64,000 nucleotides of DNA from Phoronis australis (GCA_002633005.1 NMRA01000019.1:155346-219345); one strand, 5' to 3'. Positions 49,031 to 61,752 are shown, counted from the stretch's first letter. Notes: generated by a model from the sequence alone, not told the origin. Translations and numbers: made by a program.

Positions 49031-50107
49031 GTAAAAGTCCGAGGGCGCACGCTTTTTCTGATTCACTCAAATATTCTGAGATTACATTGTATCAATTCGT
49101 ACAAACGATATTAAGCCTAGCGTCAGTGCCACAGAGGCACGTGATGGATATGTCCTGTCATGGAAATTCGTATGAGCACGTACTTAAAGCCACTTACATG
49201 TATGAGATATAGGCCCATGCCAACTTCAAGATTAGAAACGTCATACTCGTTAGCATATGTCATTTCACCAGAAACCAATAGAGTTCCATAAGGTCTGACT
49301 GCAGAAGTTACGTCAGTTGCAGTGTTTCGTTTCTATAAAACACAACGTTATTCGTTCGCAGTCAAAAAATGCAAAGCCTGATTTGGCTCCGTCAAAAGGC
49401 AATTTTTGACGTTCGTTTGGCAGTCGCTCTACATTCGTTGCTATTCACTGGGAAGTTACATGTATTCTTCAGGAAAATGTAAGGCATGCAATACTTGTAC
49501 GTTGGTTTGTTGAACTCGATGTATAGTGCGACGGAGCCTTGAGCTACGACCGGGACTTCTTACCGTAGATGCAAGCCACTCGCAAGAAAAGCTAGTGTGA
49601 CCACGTGCTCTGCTTGTAATGCATAGCAATATCACGCGAAGACTTGTATGGTTTTGCGTTGTTTCGTGAGTTTCTTGCATCTGCGAAACGCAACCCAGGC
49701 TTACGACCAGTGATAACACTGTCCACTTCTGTTTTCTTGATGTAATCAGCATGTCTCGAACATTTTTTTCAGCAAAAGTTGACTCACGTGACAACCATTG
49801 GCCTAAGGATGACGATATGTTTTTAACGGAAAAGGAAGCCACTGACTATCTTCACAATCCAAAGGGAAAACGTGGCAGCGGAAACCAAAATATCGTCTGC
49901 GAGTGCTGCGTTCATCAGTGCAGTTACGGAGAGATGCGAGGATACTGTCTAAAGCCGAAAGACGTCCGGAGAATCAAACGGAGTTTCCCGAACGCGCCTA
50001 TATTTAAGTCTCACTCACCGTCACCAGTATTCCGTGATTTTTTATCGGCAGAGAGAAATAAGCGACACGTAAAACTTCGCGGCAGTGTAGCATTGGGGAA
50101 CGATTAG
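48838..50107 (+). CDS. Insulin-like peptide precursor, eight-cysteine type, 2 coding exons
   Basis: This is a secreted insulin-family hormone precursor, expected to act through an insulin/IGF-type receptor. Exons 48838-49030 and 49773-50107 join in phase 1, the conserved position of the insulin C-peptide intron, giving 175 residues. In order: signal peptide (MLLTTILLSALSACVVAA), B chain with ICGPKIPQMLSVVC (C-G, then 11 residues between the cysteines as in insulin), a KK site, a C peptide with FLTEKEATDYL, a GKR cleavage site, and an A chain NIVCECCVHQCSYGEMRGYC with the exact CC-x3-C-x8-C spacing. One extra Cys before the B-chain core (RFCG) and one in the A chain (position 4) predict a fourth disulfide, as in molluscan insulins. 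After the A chain a 50-residue extension carries RR, IKR and NKR sites. The identification is firm; the specific orthologue is not. Confidence 0.9.
49773..50107 (+). CDS. Insulin-like exon 2 (C peptide, A chain, C-terminal extension)
   Basis: 335 nt after TTTTTTTCAG, starting with CA that completes the split codon. Encodes the rest of the C peptide, the A chain and a basic C-terminal tail; TAG at 50105-50107. The acceptor tract is strong. Confidence 0.9.
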
Positions 50108-50549
50108 TCACAGAATTGATATTTTTTCTGGCTTCAGCTTCATGTTCTTTTGTAACTCAGTGTCGTCTGTTCTCCGATTATGACCACTCAATTAGGCCCT
50201 ATTATAAGGCTTGAAACACAGTATGAGTAATCTGGAAATACAGAACAGTTTATAGTTTTCAAGGCATATATATAGGTACAACTCGGAAGATAAATATAGT
50301 TGTCATTGTTAACTTTTTTGCAGTCCAAGCTACTACCTTTTTGCTAGCGGAAGACTTACGAAGCCACCATAACCCGGCTTAATGTGCTGAATGACAATCG
50401 TTTTTAAAATGCTTTCTTTTTAAAGTTATAGTGAGCGTTACACCGGCGGATAAAAATGGTCAGAATGGAGAAGTTTGTTTAGCCAAAACTAACATCTTTG
50501 AGCAATATTTCTTATTTCACGACTTGACTTTTGTGAGGATATCGAAATT

Positions 50550-50555
50550 AATAAA
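50550..50555 (+). terminator. Candidate poly(A) signal of the insulin-like gene
   Basis: The first AATAAA after the stop, giving a 3' UTR of about 0.45 kb. Confidence 0.45.
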
Positions 50556-51302
50556 AACCTTTGATCTTCGCCGTTAAGTGTGTCCAAAGGTACATGTACA
50601 AGTCATATTTCCAAAACAACGCTCACCATAACTTTAGCAGATCCAGTGCTCAGTCTCTATTGCCATGGCAACCGACAGGTGACCTCGAATGCCAAGCTTT
50701 CGACAGGTGTATTGGGAATTAACTCTGTCGGGGTTGAATTTCACTGAGAAGCGAGGTTTGAATTGAAAATAAACTAATAACGTATTTTCTGATCTAAATT
50801 TTGTTCACTTTCCTAGCGTTTTGACAGTGGTACAAGATCACTTGATCAATAACGGGTACCCGGCGTTGGGTTTTTTTCTGTGGGAGCGCGATTTTCTCGA
50901 CCACTGAGCTTCAGCGTTTGCGATATTATTCATTGTGTTTGTAGCTATAGCTGGAGGATAATCACATGTAGCATTTAAGGTGTAACAGTCGTTATGTTTA
51001 CATTCCAGGATCTTTGAAATTCAACACTTTCTACAGATTGTAAAAAGACAATACATATGGTTTTATGAAACAAAGCCAAACTTCTCCGTAGTGTGATGAG
51101 ATAGTTTGCAAGGAATGCTTTTACAAAACATTTGCAAAGTTTTTAAAGAAACCAGTTTGCAGTGTTTCGGTATCTCTGCCAATTTTGTGCTCGTTTGTGT
51201 GCCACACACAAACACAAAACCTTAGCTACTTGCCGCTGTTTAGCAGTCAATTGAAGTGCTTTGGGATTTAAAAAACATCACCACACTGGCCGAATGAACA
51301 GA

Positions 51303-51366
51303 GACGGTGTGGCTCATTGAATGGGGCTCCGGACTCCTGTTTGGGGGACTCCAGTTCGAATCATAG
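51303..51366 (+). repeat. tRNA-derived SINE fragment
   Basis: The A-box-like TGTGGCTCATTGAATGG is followed by the B box CCAGTTCGAATC (51351-51362). The intervening arm is longer than in a tRNA. Confidence 0.5.
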
Positions 51367-52587
51367 CCTTACTGGAAAACAATCGAGCATTGCACAAAGG
51401 TGTCTCATCTGAGATCGTTTTACTAGTAAATGTATGCAAGGGAATGAATGAGATCCTACATATAATGCAGGACTATGCTCGTGTTAACAGAGAAAGAAAT
51501 GACTGAACCGCCCATTCAAGTCACGGGTAATGCGTACATACCCATTCTATGAATTCACAATGTTAGGGTTAGCCAACAGTTATATACTTTTGATGTTCTT
51601 GTTGGTAACAGAAATCAAGTCCTATCGAAGTAAAGGATTTTTGGAGACCAGCATCATAAACATGTTTTAAATGGCTCAATTCATTTTTCGTTTTATGACA
51701 GCTAAAATACTGAAATACAAAAGGCATGCAGTTTTAATGATCATTTGATTGTCAAATTTTTTTTCTCATTATGACATATGAATCTAAATATTGTATGAAC
51801 GAAACTGATGCATATAACACGCGTTTCCTTTTCTCTGGCTTTGTACTAAACCATTTCAGATTCAACATTGATGAGTGTACCATGGTGTTATTCCACATCA
51901 CATTGCAGAATCAAGCACGTGTTTGAACATAGTAAGAGACTGCGACAGGACCATCAAATTTCAAAGCAGTAGCCATTTCTCGAGAATAGACCTCTTAAGC
52001 TTATAAATATCTCTGTGAAAGACGTCTCTTGCATATCTTGCGTCTAAACTGTAGAACTGATATAATCTATGGAATATGTAAAACATACGACTGAGTTAAG
52101 GTTAGTGTACCCAAGATGTAAGGATAACAAAGCTTTTAAAATTCAAATTAAACATAACTTTTCATGTTCGAGACTGCCGAATCATGTTCTTTAATCTCAG
52201 TGAGCACGGAAAATCCCCTAAGTCGCGTGTCCTAGCGTCCACTAACAATAACCGAGGACCCTATTTTAAGAGATTCCAAAATAGCAGTGTTACTATGTGA
52301 GTGAAAACTATTTGGATGAGTGTGCGCGACAAATGGATGAATCATGAATCAACTCTGTTATATTGGAAGGTTCCGAAAACAATTATGAAGTCCACTGAGC
52401 TATCTTGACCACCGGTCAATAGTAGAAAGCCTCTTACCCAAACTTGGGATTGCATATAAATGTACATAATTGTGTTGTTATTAATCAGCGCGTTGTTGTC
52501 GTATACGTAAGAATTATTAATCTTCATACGCGCGGCCATATGTTTGTTACATCACGTGACCCATAACTAGATCTGAAAAGCTTTCTG

Positions 52588-52705
52588 CCCGCCGACCGGG
52601 GTTCGAACCCGGCACTTTCTGCCAACCGAGCAGACGCTCTAGTCTGTTTGGATTTCTCTAATCGACTGGTGGTCCCGATAGCTAAGTCAGTGGACTTTAT
52701 AATTT
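52588..52705 (-). repeat. tRNA-derived SINE fragment
   Basis: On the minus strand GCCGGGTTCGAACCCCGGTC forms a good T arm with B box (about 52593-52612), preceded by GAGCGTCTGCTCGGTTGGCA and an A-box-like TAGCTATCGGG farther upstream. The total length exceeds a tRNA. Confidence 0.5.
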
Positions 52706-55509
52706 TCAGAATCTGTCGCTACAACAGCACCGATTCATCCACTCATCATGCATACTCACCCAAATGGTTTTCACTCACGCCGTAAAACTCCAAATGAATA
52801 AAGCTGCATTTCGCGGTGTTTAGCTGGCTAAAAACGATGACGTCATAAGGCCTTTTATCCTAATAAAATTGGTCCCATATATAATCCTTACATTGACGGA
52901 TTTTGATCCACGTTACCAACTCAATAACATACAATACCCGCATGCGCCATTTTCAAGTTCACCATCCTAGGGTGGGCGAAATCAATAAACTCCGAAACGT
53001 TTTTTGAGTCACTAGTGGTTTTCAAGTTCTTGTTAGCAAGGAAAATACAATTCTCTCACCGCAAAAAATATTAAATGGGACCGATTTTAGAGACAGTATC
53101 AGACAAAATTTGATTTTCATTTAGCTAACTAAACAGGGCGAAATGCGGATTTAATCCTTGAATAGCGAGCAGGTAACAATTTTTGTAGTACCCACAGAAT
53201 ATTATCAAAACACCGACGGCAGTCACTGATATATTTTAGGACAAAAGCTGTGTAAAACATGGACGTTAAGTAACCAAATAAAAATGAAGAATCTTGTTCA
53301 GTGAAGCAGTGCTTGTTAGTGTCCTTTTGCACGTGTTCTTAACCCTGTACATGTATGTCGCGGCATGCTTGTGTTGAATCTTTGTGATCCAGATCGAGAA
53401 TAATACTGAGATTTGAAACAACTGAGTAAAGCCGACGATCAAATTGAATGACACTTGAATTATCCATTACAAAATTTCAGACGTGTATTCGATTCGACGT
53501 TAGCTATCAGGCGAAAAACAGCAAGAATGAACAAAAGCACTCAAAACACCCAAATTTAATACAACGGAAAACTGCTTGCGCCTGTGAGTTTACGCCCATG
53601 TGAAAAATAGCAGTCCTTCAAAAAACACATTCAGCTGTTGAATGCAGGCGTATGGGCTTACATACGTGCTCATTGGCCGCTAGGCAATTATTCGGTTTGC
53701 ATTTGAAAATTAACGCAGTAAGTCTTGCGCGCACATTAATTGAGGAAGATTAACTTGCAGGGCTTTCTTACGACAGTTTCATAATTACAAAGTTGGTGGT
53801 TTATAAGATTAATTAAATCCTTATAAGTGATGAACGCCATACCAGGTTACGCACGACAGTAGAACGTAGGCCTACAAATCTAAGCGGTTTGTGTTTTTTT
53901 GTTTGATTCACGCGCTCGAGTCAGCCGGTTACAGGTGAATTTGCATTTCTTCTAAGTTACAAAAATACCGTATTCGTGAGGCGCCTGCAGGCTGTGTTGG
54001 ACCAGTTTTGTTTTTTGCTGTCTTAACCGGTTTCGGCTATGATTCTGTCTGAAGTAAGAAGCATCGACAGAAAAAGAACTTGTCACCAGTGTAGCCATTG
54101 CAGTTAGAAGTATTTCCATTTACATACTTGTGTCAATCAGGAAACGTAAGCCGAATATTGGTAATTTTAAGATCTGTTCTATTTTAACTGATTAATCCAC
54201 AACGTGAGCATCATTAAACCTTGAAGTTGCGTCATTAGGAAATCAATTTAACGGGTTATTACTTAATTTCAAACCGACGCGTCACATCAGAGCAAGGAAA
54301 GGCCTTCGGGCGTGTTCAGTCCCACTGAACAAAATGGGCGATTCCACGTTGTTTGTAAGGTCCGTCATGAACACAATTATGTTGTGAATGCCATTTTCAT
54401 TGCCGCCACCGAGTGCGTGACTCTGTGGTATTTTCAGCGCAAAGGAGGGCCAAAATACCATGCACGACTGCAGACTCGATCAAAGATGACGAATAATAAG
54501 GAACGTCCTGTAGTCGCATTATCTCGTGACGACTCAGATAGATGCGTCCTGCAACTTGATGAATTTTGACGTGGCTGGGTATAAATAATTCGCAATGGTT
54601 GCGCCGAACGTGCTATGTTTACACCCCGTAAACGTTTATCCAATGAGTAAATTGATTGAGTCACAGGAGTTAACCAGACACCTGCCACGACATTAAATGA
54701 TACAAATGTATCATGTTAATAAACCAATAGTAGGGGACTAGACACATTCACTAACTTTATCGGGAGGAGAGTAATATATTATGTGGGTGAAAAATGTCGT
54801 GAAACACACCAGATGGGATTGGTTCTTCCGACCATTGAAGCCCATGCTTTTGGTCAAACATTTCGGAACCTGTACAAGTAACTCCCGTTTAGTCCGTATT
54901 CCGAAGACGGTACCGGTTTTCACTAGCCTGATGTCAATCTTTCTTTGATAATCGACAAGTCCAGTCTTTTGTCCGATAACAGGACGTAAACGCCATGCTC
55001 TACCACACTGAATGAGTACATTATGTAAACAATCGAGTCAAAACTGTTGTCAACGTTTTGGTCATTTTTTTTCGTTTTTCTTTAGCGAAAGAATTAGGAT
55101 TCTACACTAACTTTTCAAAATGAATTCAATTTCAGAAGCCAAACAAGTTAAAAATACCAGTTTCTACCCTGGACATTTCGATTTATTTCAGTATTGCCTT
55201 CAGTTGAAGACATCGCTAATGCGATAATTGCCCTGTACAACACAATAGAAGATTAGATCAATTTTCGTGATATCAAGGGCGGAAGGCGATTCCATTTTTC
55301 CCGGTTGATGTGTAGAGAAGCATCGCTCAACTACAAGATACAACTGAACGGCCCTCACACGTTTGTCAGATATCTGAAGCTAACGGTATATCTTTGTTTT
55401 TCTTTCGGTATAAGTTTTTTGGTAAAAACGATACCATGATTCTGTCAGTGCCATAGACGCTGCAAAAAATGAATTACAATTAGCTAGTGACTGTTCTTGT
55501 AAAAAAATG

Positions 55510-55576
55510 CTTCCAGTAGCTGTTCCCGCTAATTTATTGGAAATTCCAGTAGCTGTTCCCGCTAATTTATTGGAAC
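55510..55576. repeat. Two tandem 33-bp units
   Basis: CCAGTAGCTGTTCCCGCTAA followed by TTTATTGGAA occurs twice in direct succession without a visible mismatch. Confidence 0.8.
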
Positions 55577-56077
55577 CGATTGTTTTCATTGCCCGCTGTG
55601 TTTCATTAAAAACAGAACACCTTTATTGGGGAAAAAAGCTCAGCTCACAAGGCTGACGAGGCAAGCTGCGCCTAGGTAGACGTTTTGCTCCATGTGATTG
55701 AGAAACAAGAGCAAAGTATTTAGATGCAATCACAAAAAAGAAAAAATATAATAGAATTTTGCTACAGAAAAATCTGTCGACTGAGGCGAAGAATCAAGTG
55801 CCACCATGTGAGTCAATTAACTATTGTAGGGGTGTGACAGGCATGGTGGGATTTGGTTCTTCACCAAGACAGACTTCCCCGTAGTCTTACACTCCCAAGA
55901 CACGAAGACTGGCGACCCCTATTGATAATCCTATACGTGTGTCGTGTTCCATAGCTGGGAACACAGACAGTGCCACAGACGAATCAGCTGTTTCTGACTA
56001 ACTTTGAAGCCTTATTCATTCGTGTATGTATAATTAATAATTTCTATCAGTTTATTATATACATTTTTATTGAAATC

Positions 56078-56590
56078 ATTACCGCGTTCTCTCGTTCAGT
56101 GACTTTACCAAACGTAGAGGGTTGTAAGCGTGTGATAACCTCGGCTCCTCTGTTAACTGCCAAGCACAGTTTTTTGTCTTGTATGACAACAGGCAGGTCA
56201 ACTATCTACCACGTATGAACACCACAGTCAAACCCAGAGCGCCGGAAAGAATAGATTGTTGTAACTTCGGTTGTAGTTGGGGGATTTTGGCGATTCAAAA
56301 ACTAAACATGATCAGAATTTGGCGAGTAATTCATAAATGCTATTGGTTTATGTTCAAATATGTTATAACTTAAATTTTATTTTTAACAGCACAGACCAGT
56401 CAGGCTACTAGATACGATCTTCTTGGAAATTAGAGCAATTATCGAACAAAAGAGAGCTGACCCCACAACCATAAATGCCAGAATGGAGTTAACCAGTCGT
56501 GCAAGATATTGGCTACATGGGTCATCTTCCCAGCTTCTTGTTGGGCTATATAATCTAAACAGTTGGGATCAAAGGACATATGGCCATTGG
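56078..56590 (+). repeat. Dispersed repeat, copy 2 (with 40848-41420)
   Basis: Colinear with the copy at 40.8 kb, with short deletions, for example a block missing near 56213 relative to the other copy. Same orientation. Confidence 0.75.
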
Positions 56591-58094
56591 CCCAAACTAG
56601 CATGTACAAGACAGCACATTAACCTTAATTATCATGGGTTTGCTTCTAATTTCCTTTATAGTAGTTAAAAAGCGTTAGAGAATTATAATTGTCGGTGAAT
56701 ATCAACGACTATGGTGAAGAGTAATACTGGTCTTCTTTTGCAATTGACGGTCACTGCTTTTTCACAAACTGAAGTGTTGTCTCCATGGTTTCAAAATTTT
56801 ATTTCAACGGAAAATGACAGAAACAAACGTCAACGAGTGGGTTTTTTTTCTCGCAGGGATTTACGTTTTTGATGACAGAAAACCCCGCCAAGTAATAAAT
56901 ATTTTGCCACCAATTTACAGATAAGATCCAAAAAAGTAAGATATGGCAAATTTATGCATATAATTTGATAACGCTGAAAGAGAAATCACAGCCTAAGGTG
57001 GACGTCTACCCAAGCACACGCTTCCAGCACATGGGTTGTTTTCATAGTGCAAGTTTCTTGCGTGCAAAAGCCAGATCACGCATGTATTTGCGAGATATCC
57101 TTAACTAAGTTTTGGTGAGTCTGTTTAGTTTCATTAGTTGCCGGAAATAAGCTTAGCCTGAGTGCATATTGTGCTGCGCGTAGTGTTTCCCACAGAACAC
57201 ATTTCAGTCAGTGTTCTAGGAAAGAGGTCTGATCGTTTCTCATCACTTGGTTAGAGATCGGATATGTTTTGTCTTTTTTGGATAAAAAATAATACGCAAT
57301 ACCGTCAAGTCAGCTATTGGCTCACTCAAGAACAATCACTCCCGCCTGCCTCTCTAAACGTCCCCCGGGTACTAAGAAAGTAATAATATCCACCCATTTT
57401 GTGGACACCAAAAAGGAACCCATTTGACTGGAACTTCCAGAAAAAAATCGCTAGAGATTCGTTCCAGAACTACCAACCTCTGAGCCTTTTCTAAGCCTGA
57501 GGATTCTTGGATAGCCGTGAAAAAAACATTAAAACGTACAAGGTCGTTGTCGAGTTGTGAGAACAATTTTACTATAAATGTTTTAAAATACATCGCATAA
57601 TATTTCTGAAAACCCCTTCTGCATATTTATGTAGTTGGAAAAAGGAACTGTCGAGTTTTCCCCCAAAATGAACCCGGTCTCCTGAACGGTCAGAATCCGC
57701 TAAGCCAATGAAACTTTCTTTTAAAATTGTCCGGAAACAAGTCGGATATAATGTTCCCTGGTTTTGAGAATGTCGCTAGCAATATGTTGTAATAACTTCA
57801 GTGTAGGTTCACTTGTTATACGTCACGGAATCAGGCTGTTAGTGTTTGCCAGATGGAACACACTAGTGACAGCAAATGTCTAGACTTGACCAGGCGAATA
57901 CACGTGTTGTTGGTCACTTTATACTAGGGAAAAATGGGAAACGAACAACAGGACAAGGACATGGTCGAAAAAAATTGATGAATGTAACAACTGAATAACA
58001 TGAATTCCTATTATTCAGTGGATTAGATAGTGACCACTGTCTCTATCTGGCCCCAGTAGAGACAGTGAAGCTCCTCTGAGAGTTTCATACATTG

Positions 58095-58220
58095 ATAGAT
58101 TTTCTGTGACTTATGCCTCATCAAAGTCATTTTGTTTAAGTACCTCTTGCTCATAGAGGGACACCTTAGGTACCCATTGATGTCTTTAATTTCTTCCAAC
58201 TCAAACAAATACTCCTGTAA
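58095..58220 (-). repeat. Inverted copy of the dispersed repeat at 27795-27915
   Basis: On the minus strand GGAGTATTTGTTTGAGTTGG and ATTAAAGACATCAATGG run to GAGGCATAAGTC, matching the intron repeat in NHP2 with scattered changes. GTGAGGCATAATTCA recurs at 58319-58333. Confidence 0.5.
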
Positions 58221-58586
58221 TGTACCTTTTCTTCACTCAGTCCTTTGTTCAGTTGCCCAAATCGTCAACTGGCCAGTTTTACACTGCGCGCCCACCTATT
58301 TTTACCGCGCCTGCCAGTGTGAGGCATAATTCAGTGGATGAAACTTGTTATCCATGTCAGGGACCATTATATGCGAGCAGAGTCATATTTTGTAATTCTG
58401 TAACTATAGAATTTCTGCAAAAGGTTAATTAAACATATTTCTCATCTGCAGTACTAAAATTGATCAGCTTGATTAAAATTTTACAGCCGTAAGTCAACTT
58501 GAACACAGATAATTCTAGGAGGCTCATCAGTCATGCTAGTAAAAATTGAATGCCTTTCATTGCTATTTACGTATATTTAATTTCAG

Positions 58587-61500
58587 ATGATGAGCTGTAA
58601 TACTCCACTGAAAAAGGCAAAGTCAAAGACATGCATATTATGTGGCAAATTGTTATACTCTGACTCTCACGCACACAAAGTTAAAAAATTCTGCATTAAA
58701 GCAGAGGTACTTGGATTTTTTTAACTCGTTTACATTCAATTCAACAATGATTTGCTGGACACTAGGCCTGTGCTTATCTGTAGCTCACAGTAGCGGATCT
58801 ACGGGGGGGGGTTCAGGGGGTTTAAACCCCCCTTCGGGCCAGGACCCAAAAATTAAAAAAAAACGTCAAATGCAAAACAAAAACGGCACCGCCAGCGGGG
58901 TGTGTAAACCCCAAGTAAACCAACTTGGGAAAAAAATGAGGAGGGGTTTCACTCTGAAAATATATTGTTTGCATTGTGAATTGCTGTTATGAAAATCAAC
59001 GCATTTCGAGTCTTCGTGGCTCATCGGCAAAAACCCGGAGATCAATTGTGCGCGCGCTTCCGTCGACACTTCTGAAGTAGACTAGCCAAGCATTTTAGAT
59101 GGATCCACCGCTGAAAGAGCAGCTCTATAGCTGATTTCTTTAGGTAACTAGTTTCTTTACTCTAACATATGTTTTGATTTGATTAGGGGAAATACCGTGG
59201 TGCCGCAACCATAATATTCAGGCGAATTGATGTGCAACGTTTTTACCTCATCTGTCATGCCGTGTCATCCTATTACACCCCACACGTTTGTAACTGGTGC
59301 ATAGTAAAGTTGTCTTGCGCAATATCATACACTGTACATGTAATACTTTTGAAAAAAAATCGTTTTCCGAAGAATTACTGTTGTGGCGGGCGCCATGGTC
59401 TGGTCGCGAGTCTGTTTGAAGATGCACTCTAACAAGTTATGTCTATACAAGGAACGACCAAGGAGACACTCACATTGACAAAGTGACCGCATTCGCGAAC
59501 AGTGTACAGTACCAGAAATTTTCTGAGAGGCTGTATTTTCACAACAAAGTCATGCGGGACTCGTGCGATGTTCAATAGGCCTCCTAAGGAGCCCGAAGTG
59601 CCGACCTCAACACCTACCGTCTTTCTACCTGCAATAAGCACCACTGCCATTTTCTATACTGGGAATTTCCGCAGAAAGGCCCACCCGACGAAACGCCCAT
59701 GCCCATGGGCATTTATTTGAGGTTAGTACTTCGGGTTTCAAGCGTTCAGACATTGGGACGTTTGTTTCGAAAATTGCAAGAGATGCAAATGGGTCCTGGG
59801 ATACATCGTCAAGGTTTGAAGTAGTCCGTGATGAACGGATCAAATTTAGTTGCGCATGCTGTAAGTCTTTTGAATGGACTTGGTAACCTCAAGGGGCTTA
59901 GTGCCAACTGAGCTGCGAAACGAGATGCTGACATTGTAGAGGCGTACAAGCTCATTGACACAGCAGTTGACGAAGTGCAAGTGTTGGGAACAAACATGAA
60001 AGACGTCTGGGTAGAATGGTTCCAAGACGAGCAAACCATTGGATCCGATATACAGATTCGTCGGCAGCCTAGACAACAGAAAGATAGGACCAACGTTCCT
60101 GGAGAAACACCCAGGTAATAAGTTATAATTCTACACAGTTTGTAATAGTGTCGGTTTTTTATGCTTGTGTACAATGAAAACGAAATAGAAATTAGTTTTG
60201 GTCATGCCAAATTTACCCAGTACAGCAGAGGGTCTACGAGCGCACAGAAACTGATTCTGGTTTGTATTTCCACTTGAGTCTAATGCTTCATATCCAAAAT
60301 CTATTTCACGTAGTGCGTAGTTAAATCTGTACTCAATACTTGTTTCTTCCAGGGAGTACCGGGAACTACAGAACGGTGCGAAAACCCTTCCTAGACAACA
60401 TCTCGCAATTGACCACCAGATGAGTAAACTACACGTATGAGCAACCACTGGGGATTAAAAAGTGTCTAGAGAGAAGTTTTCAATTCAAATTTTTTTGCAA
60501 AGTACGCTTTAGGTCTCGTGACGGACCAGGTCAGCCTTTTTGTGTACTCTCAGTGTACATCTGGTCCCTCTGCAAACTAGTCCAGTATATCTTTTCACCA
60601 CTGTGCACAAGTTTTGGTTTCGTGAAACTGTTTTCAGATGATTTGTTTCATTATACATTTGACGTTTTTCAATTGTTGTCAATGTGATTCAGCTTAATAA
60701 AGTGATAATTAATTGTTTATTGTCGTTTTTAATAATAGACCATGAGCTGAGAGCACCGTCGTTTGCCAGTTTTTCTCGTAACGAGACAGAACACATGTTT
60801 ATTTCTGGATTAACAGTTCAGGTATTCGTTCTTAAACTGCTTGAGGCTGTTGCGATCATCTGATATTCAAGTTTTTACGCCCCGTCGGTGCTCCTTATGC
60901 TCTTGAATATTTGGTAGTTGTCCAGACCCCTGTATAGACACCACACTTTTTCATATGCTAAAAAGGTGTGTGTAAGCCGATGTTCCAACAAAAATTTTTT
61001 CTGGTGGTGTGACTCATACCCAGATGTGCAAAAATATGGTTTCACGAAACTTATGAGCCAAGTTCATGTGACGAAATCGAGAAGGGTTTTTAATTATCTT
61101 AAGAAAAACTCCAGGGACATGTTAAGTGCCAGAAACGTACGAGGATGCATGGAAATTTCACTGTTTGGCTACAAAAACAAAAAGTTGTCTTACACGGGAG
61201 GGGTTTACCCGACCTCCCCCCCTCTCGGCGCCACGCGCCTCGGTTCTACCTTTGCGGGAATCCTAACCCCCCCTTACTGAAAACGTAGATCCGCCACTGG
61301 CTCATGCATTCAGTTTTGTACAAAACTCACAGCTGCAGAAATCAGCAAGAATGGATGTTAATATTCTCATTGCTCAGTCTGGAGATCGACAGAAACATGT
61401 ACTAATTGATTTGCCATCTCTTTCTAAGAAGCCAACAGGAGCAAAGAGATTGTTAAATTTTGAGTCCGAGTCAGTTGACCATGGGTATTCAGTATCTGAT

Positions 61501-61752
61501 GATTATCAACAATCCAACCCTTTCGTGTCAAACGTGTCTAAAGACTCAACTGAGCAACTTGATCGGAAACTGTTGTTTAAAATCAGTACATCTTTGGATC
61601 ATCTTTGCAAGACTTCAGAAAAAAGTGTGCTTAGACTTCCCATGAGGGACCTGGATGACAAGCCGTTTCTTTGGAAAATTGTGAAAGAAGTGGAAATCGT
61701 CCATATGGGCTACCACTTCTGTGTGTCATTCACTTCATATTGCTGTGACTAA
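58587..61752 (+). CDS. Unrecognised two-exon protein interrupted by a hAT relic in its intron
   Basis: Exon A (58587-58706) follows TAATTTCAG and encodes 40 residues from MMSCNTPLKKAKSKT through CILCGKLLYSDSH to a Cys-containing end, with donor GAG|gtactt in phase 0. Exon B (61339-61752) follows CAGCTGCAG in phase 0 and gives KSARMDVNILIAQSGDRQKH, then a 138-codon open frame to TAA. Joined length is 177 residues. The CxxC...H...C spacing in exon A suggests a small zinc-binding N-terminus. I do not recognise the family; it could be a host gene or a transposon accessory gene, and more exons may exist. The intron contains the complete 2.5 kb hAT element. Confidence 0.4.
58788..61299 (+). mobile_element. 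hAT transposon relic, complete ends, 5-bp target duplication
   Basis: The ends are CAGTAGCGGATCTACG and the inverted CAGTGGCGGATCTACG, flanked by GCTCA on both sides (58783-58787 and 61300-61304). CAGTGGCGGATC-like ends are typical of hAT elements; classic hAT makes 8-bp duplications, but subgroups with 5 bp exist. Inside is a spliced, broken transposase fragment (59860-60420). C- and G-rich runs lie next to both ends. Confidence 0.75.
59860..60420 (+). pseudogene. hAT transposase relic (52-kDa-repressor / ZMYM1-like type)
   Basis: A plus-strand frame reads NGLGNLKGLSAN, a stop, AAKRDADIVEAYKLIDTAVD, RRQPRQQKDRTNVPGETP up to CCCAG|gtaata at 60114. After a TTCCAG acceptor (60352) it continues with EYR and, one frame off, YRTVRKPFLDNISQLTTR. 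The order 'linker with DIV.AY, then R.PRQ..R.N.P.E, then YYR....PFLDH...QL' is characteristic of this hAT group. Stops and a frameshift make it inactive. Confidence 0.6.

Larger units (their letters stand above)
50556..58586. other. Intergenic region with repeats only
   Basis: Contains two tRNA-like SINE pieces, a two-unit 33-bp repeat at 55510-55576, and the second copy of the dispersed 0.55 kb repeat. An open stretch at 54312-54569 has no ATG start and no recognised motif. Confidence 0.5.

Noticed and set aside
52588-52705. A functional tRNA gene
   Set aside because: The T arm is good, but the distance between A and B boxes is too long and the acceptor stem does not close.
54312-54569. 85-codon open stretch
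   Set aside because: It starts with GTG, has no domain and no splice sites in phase.
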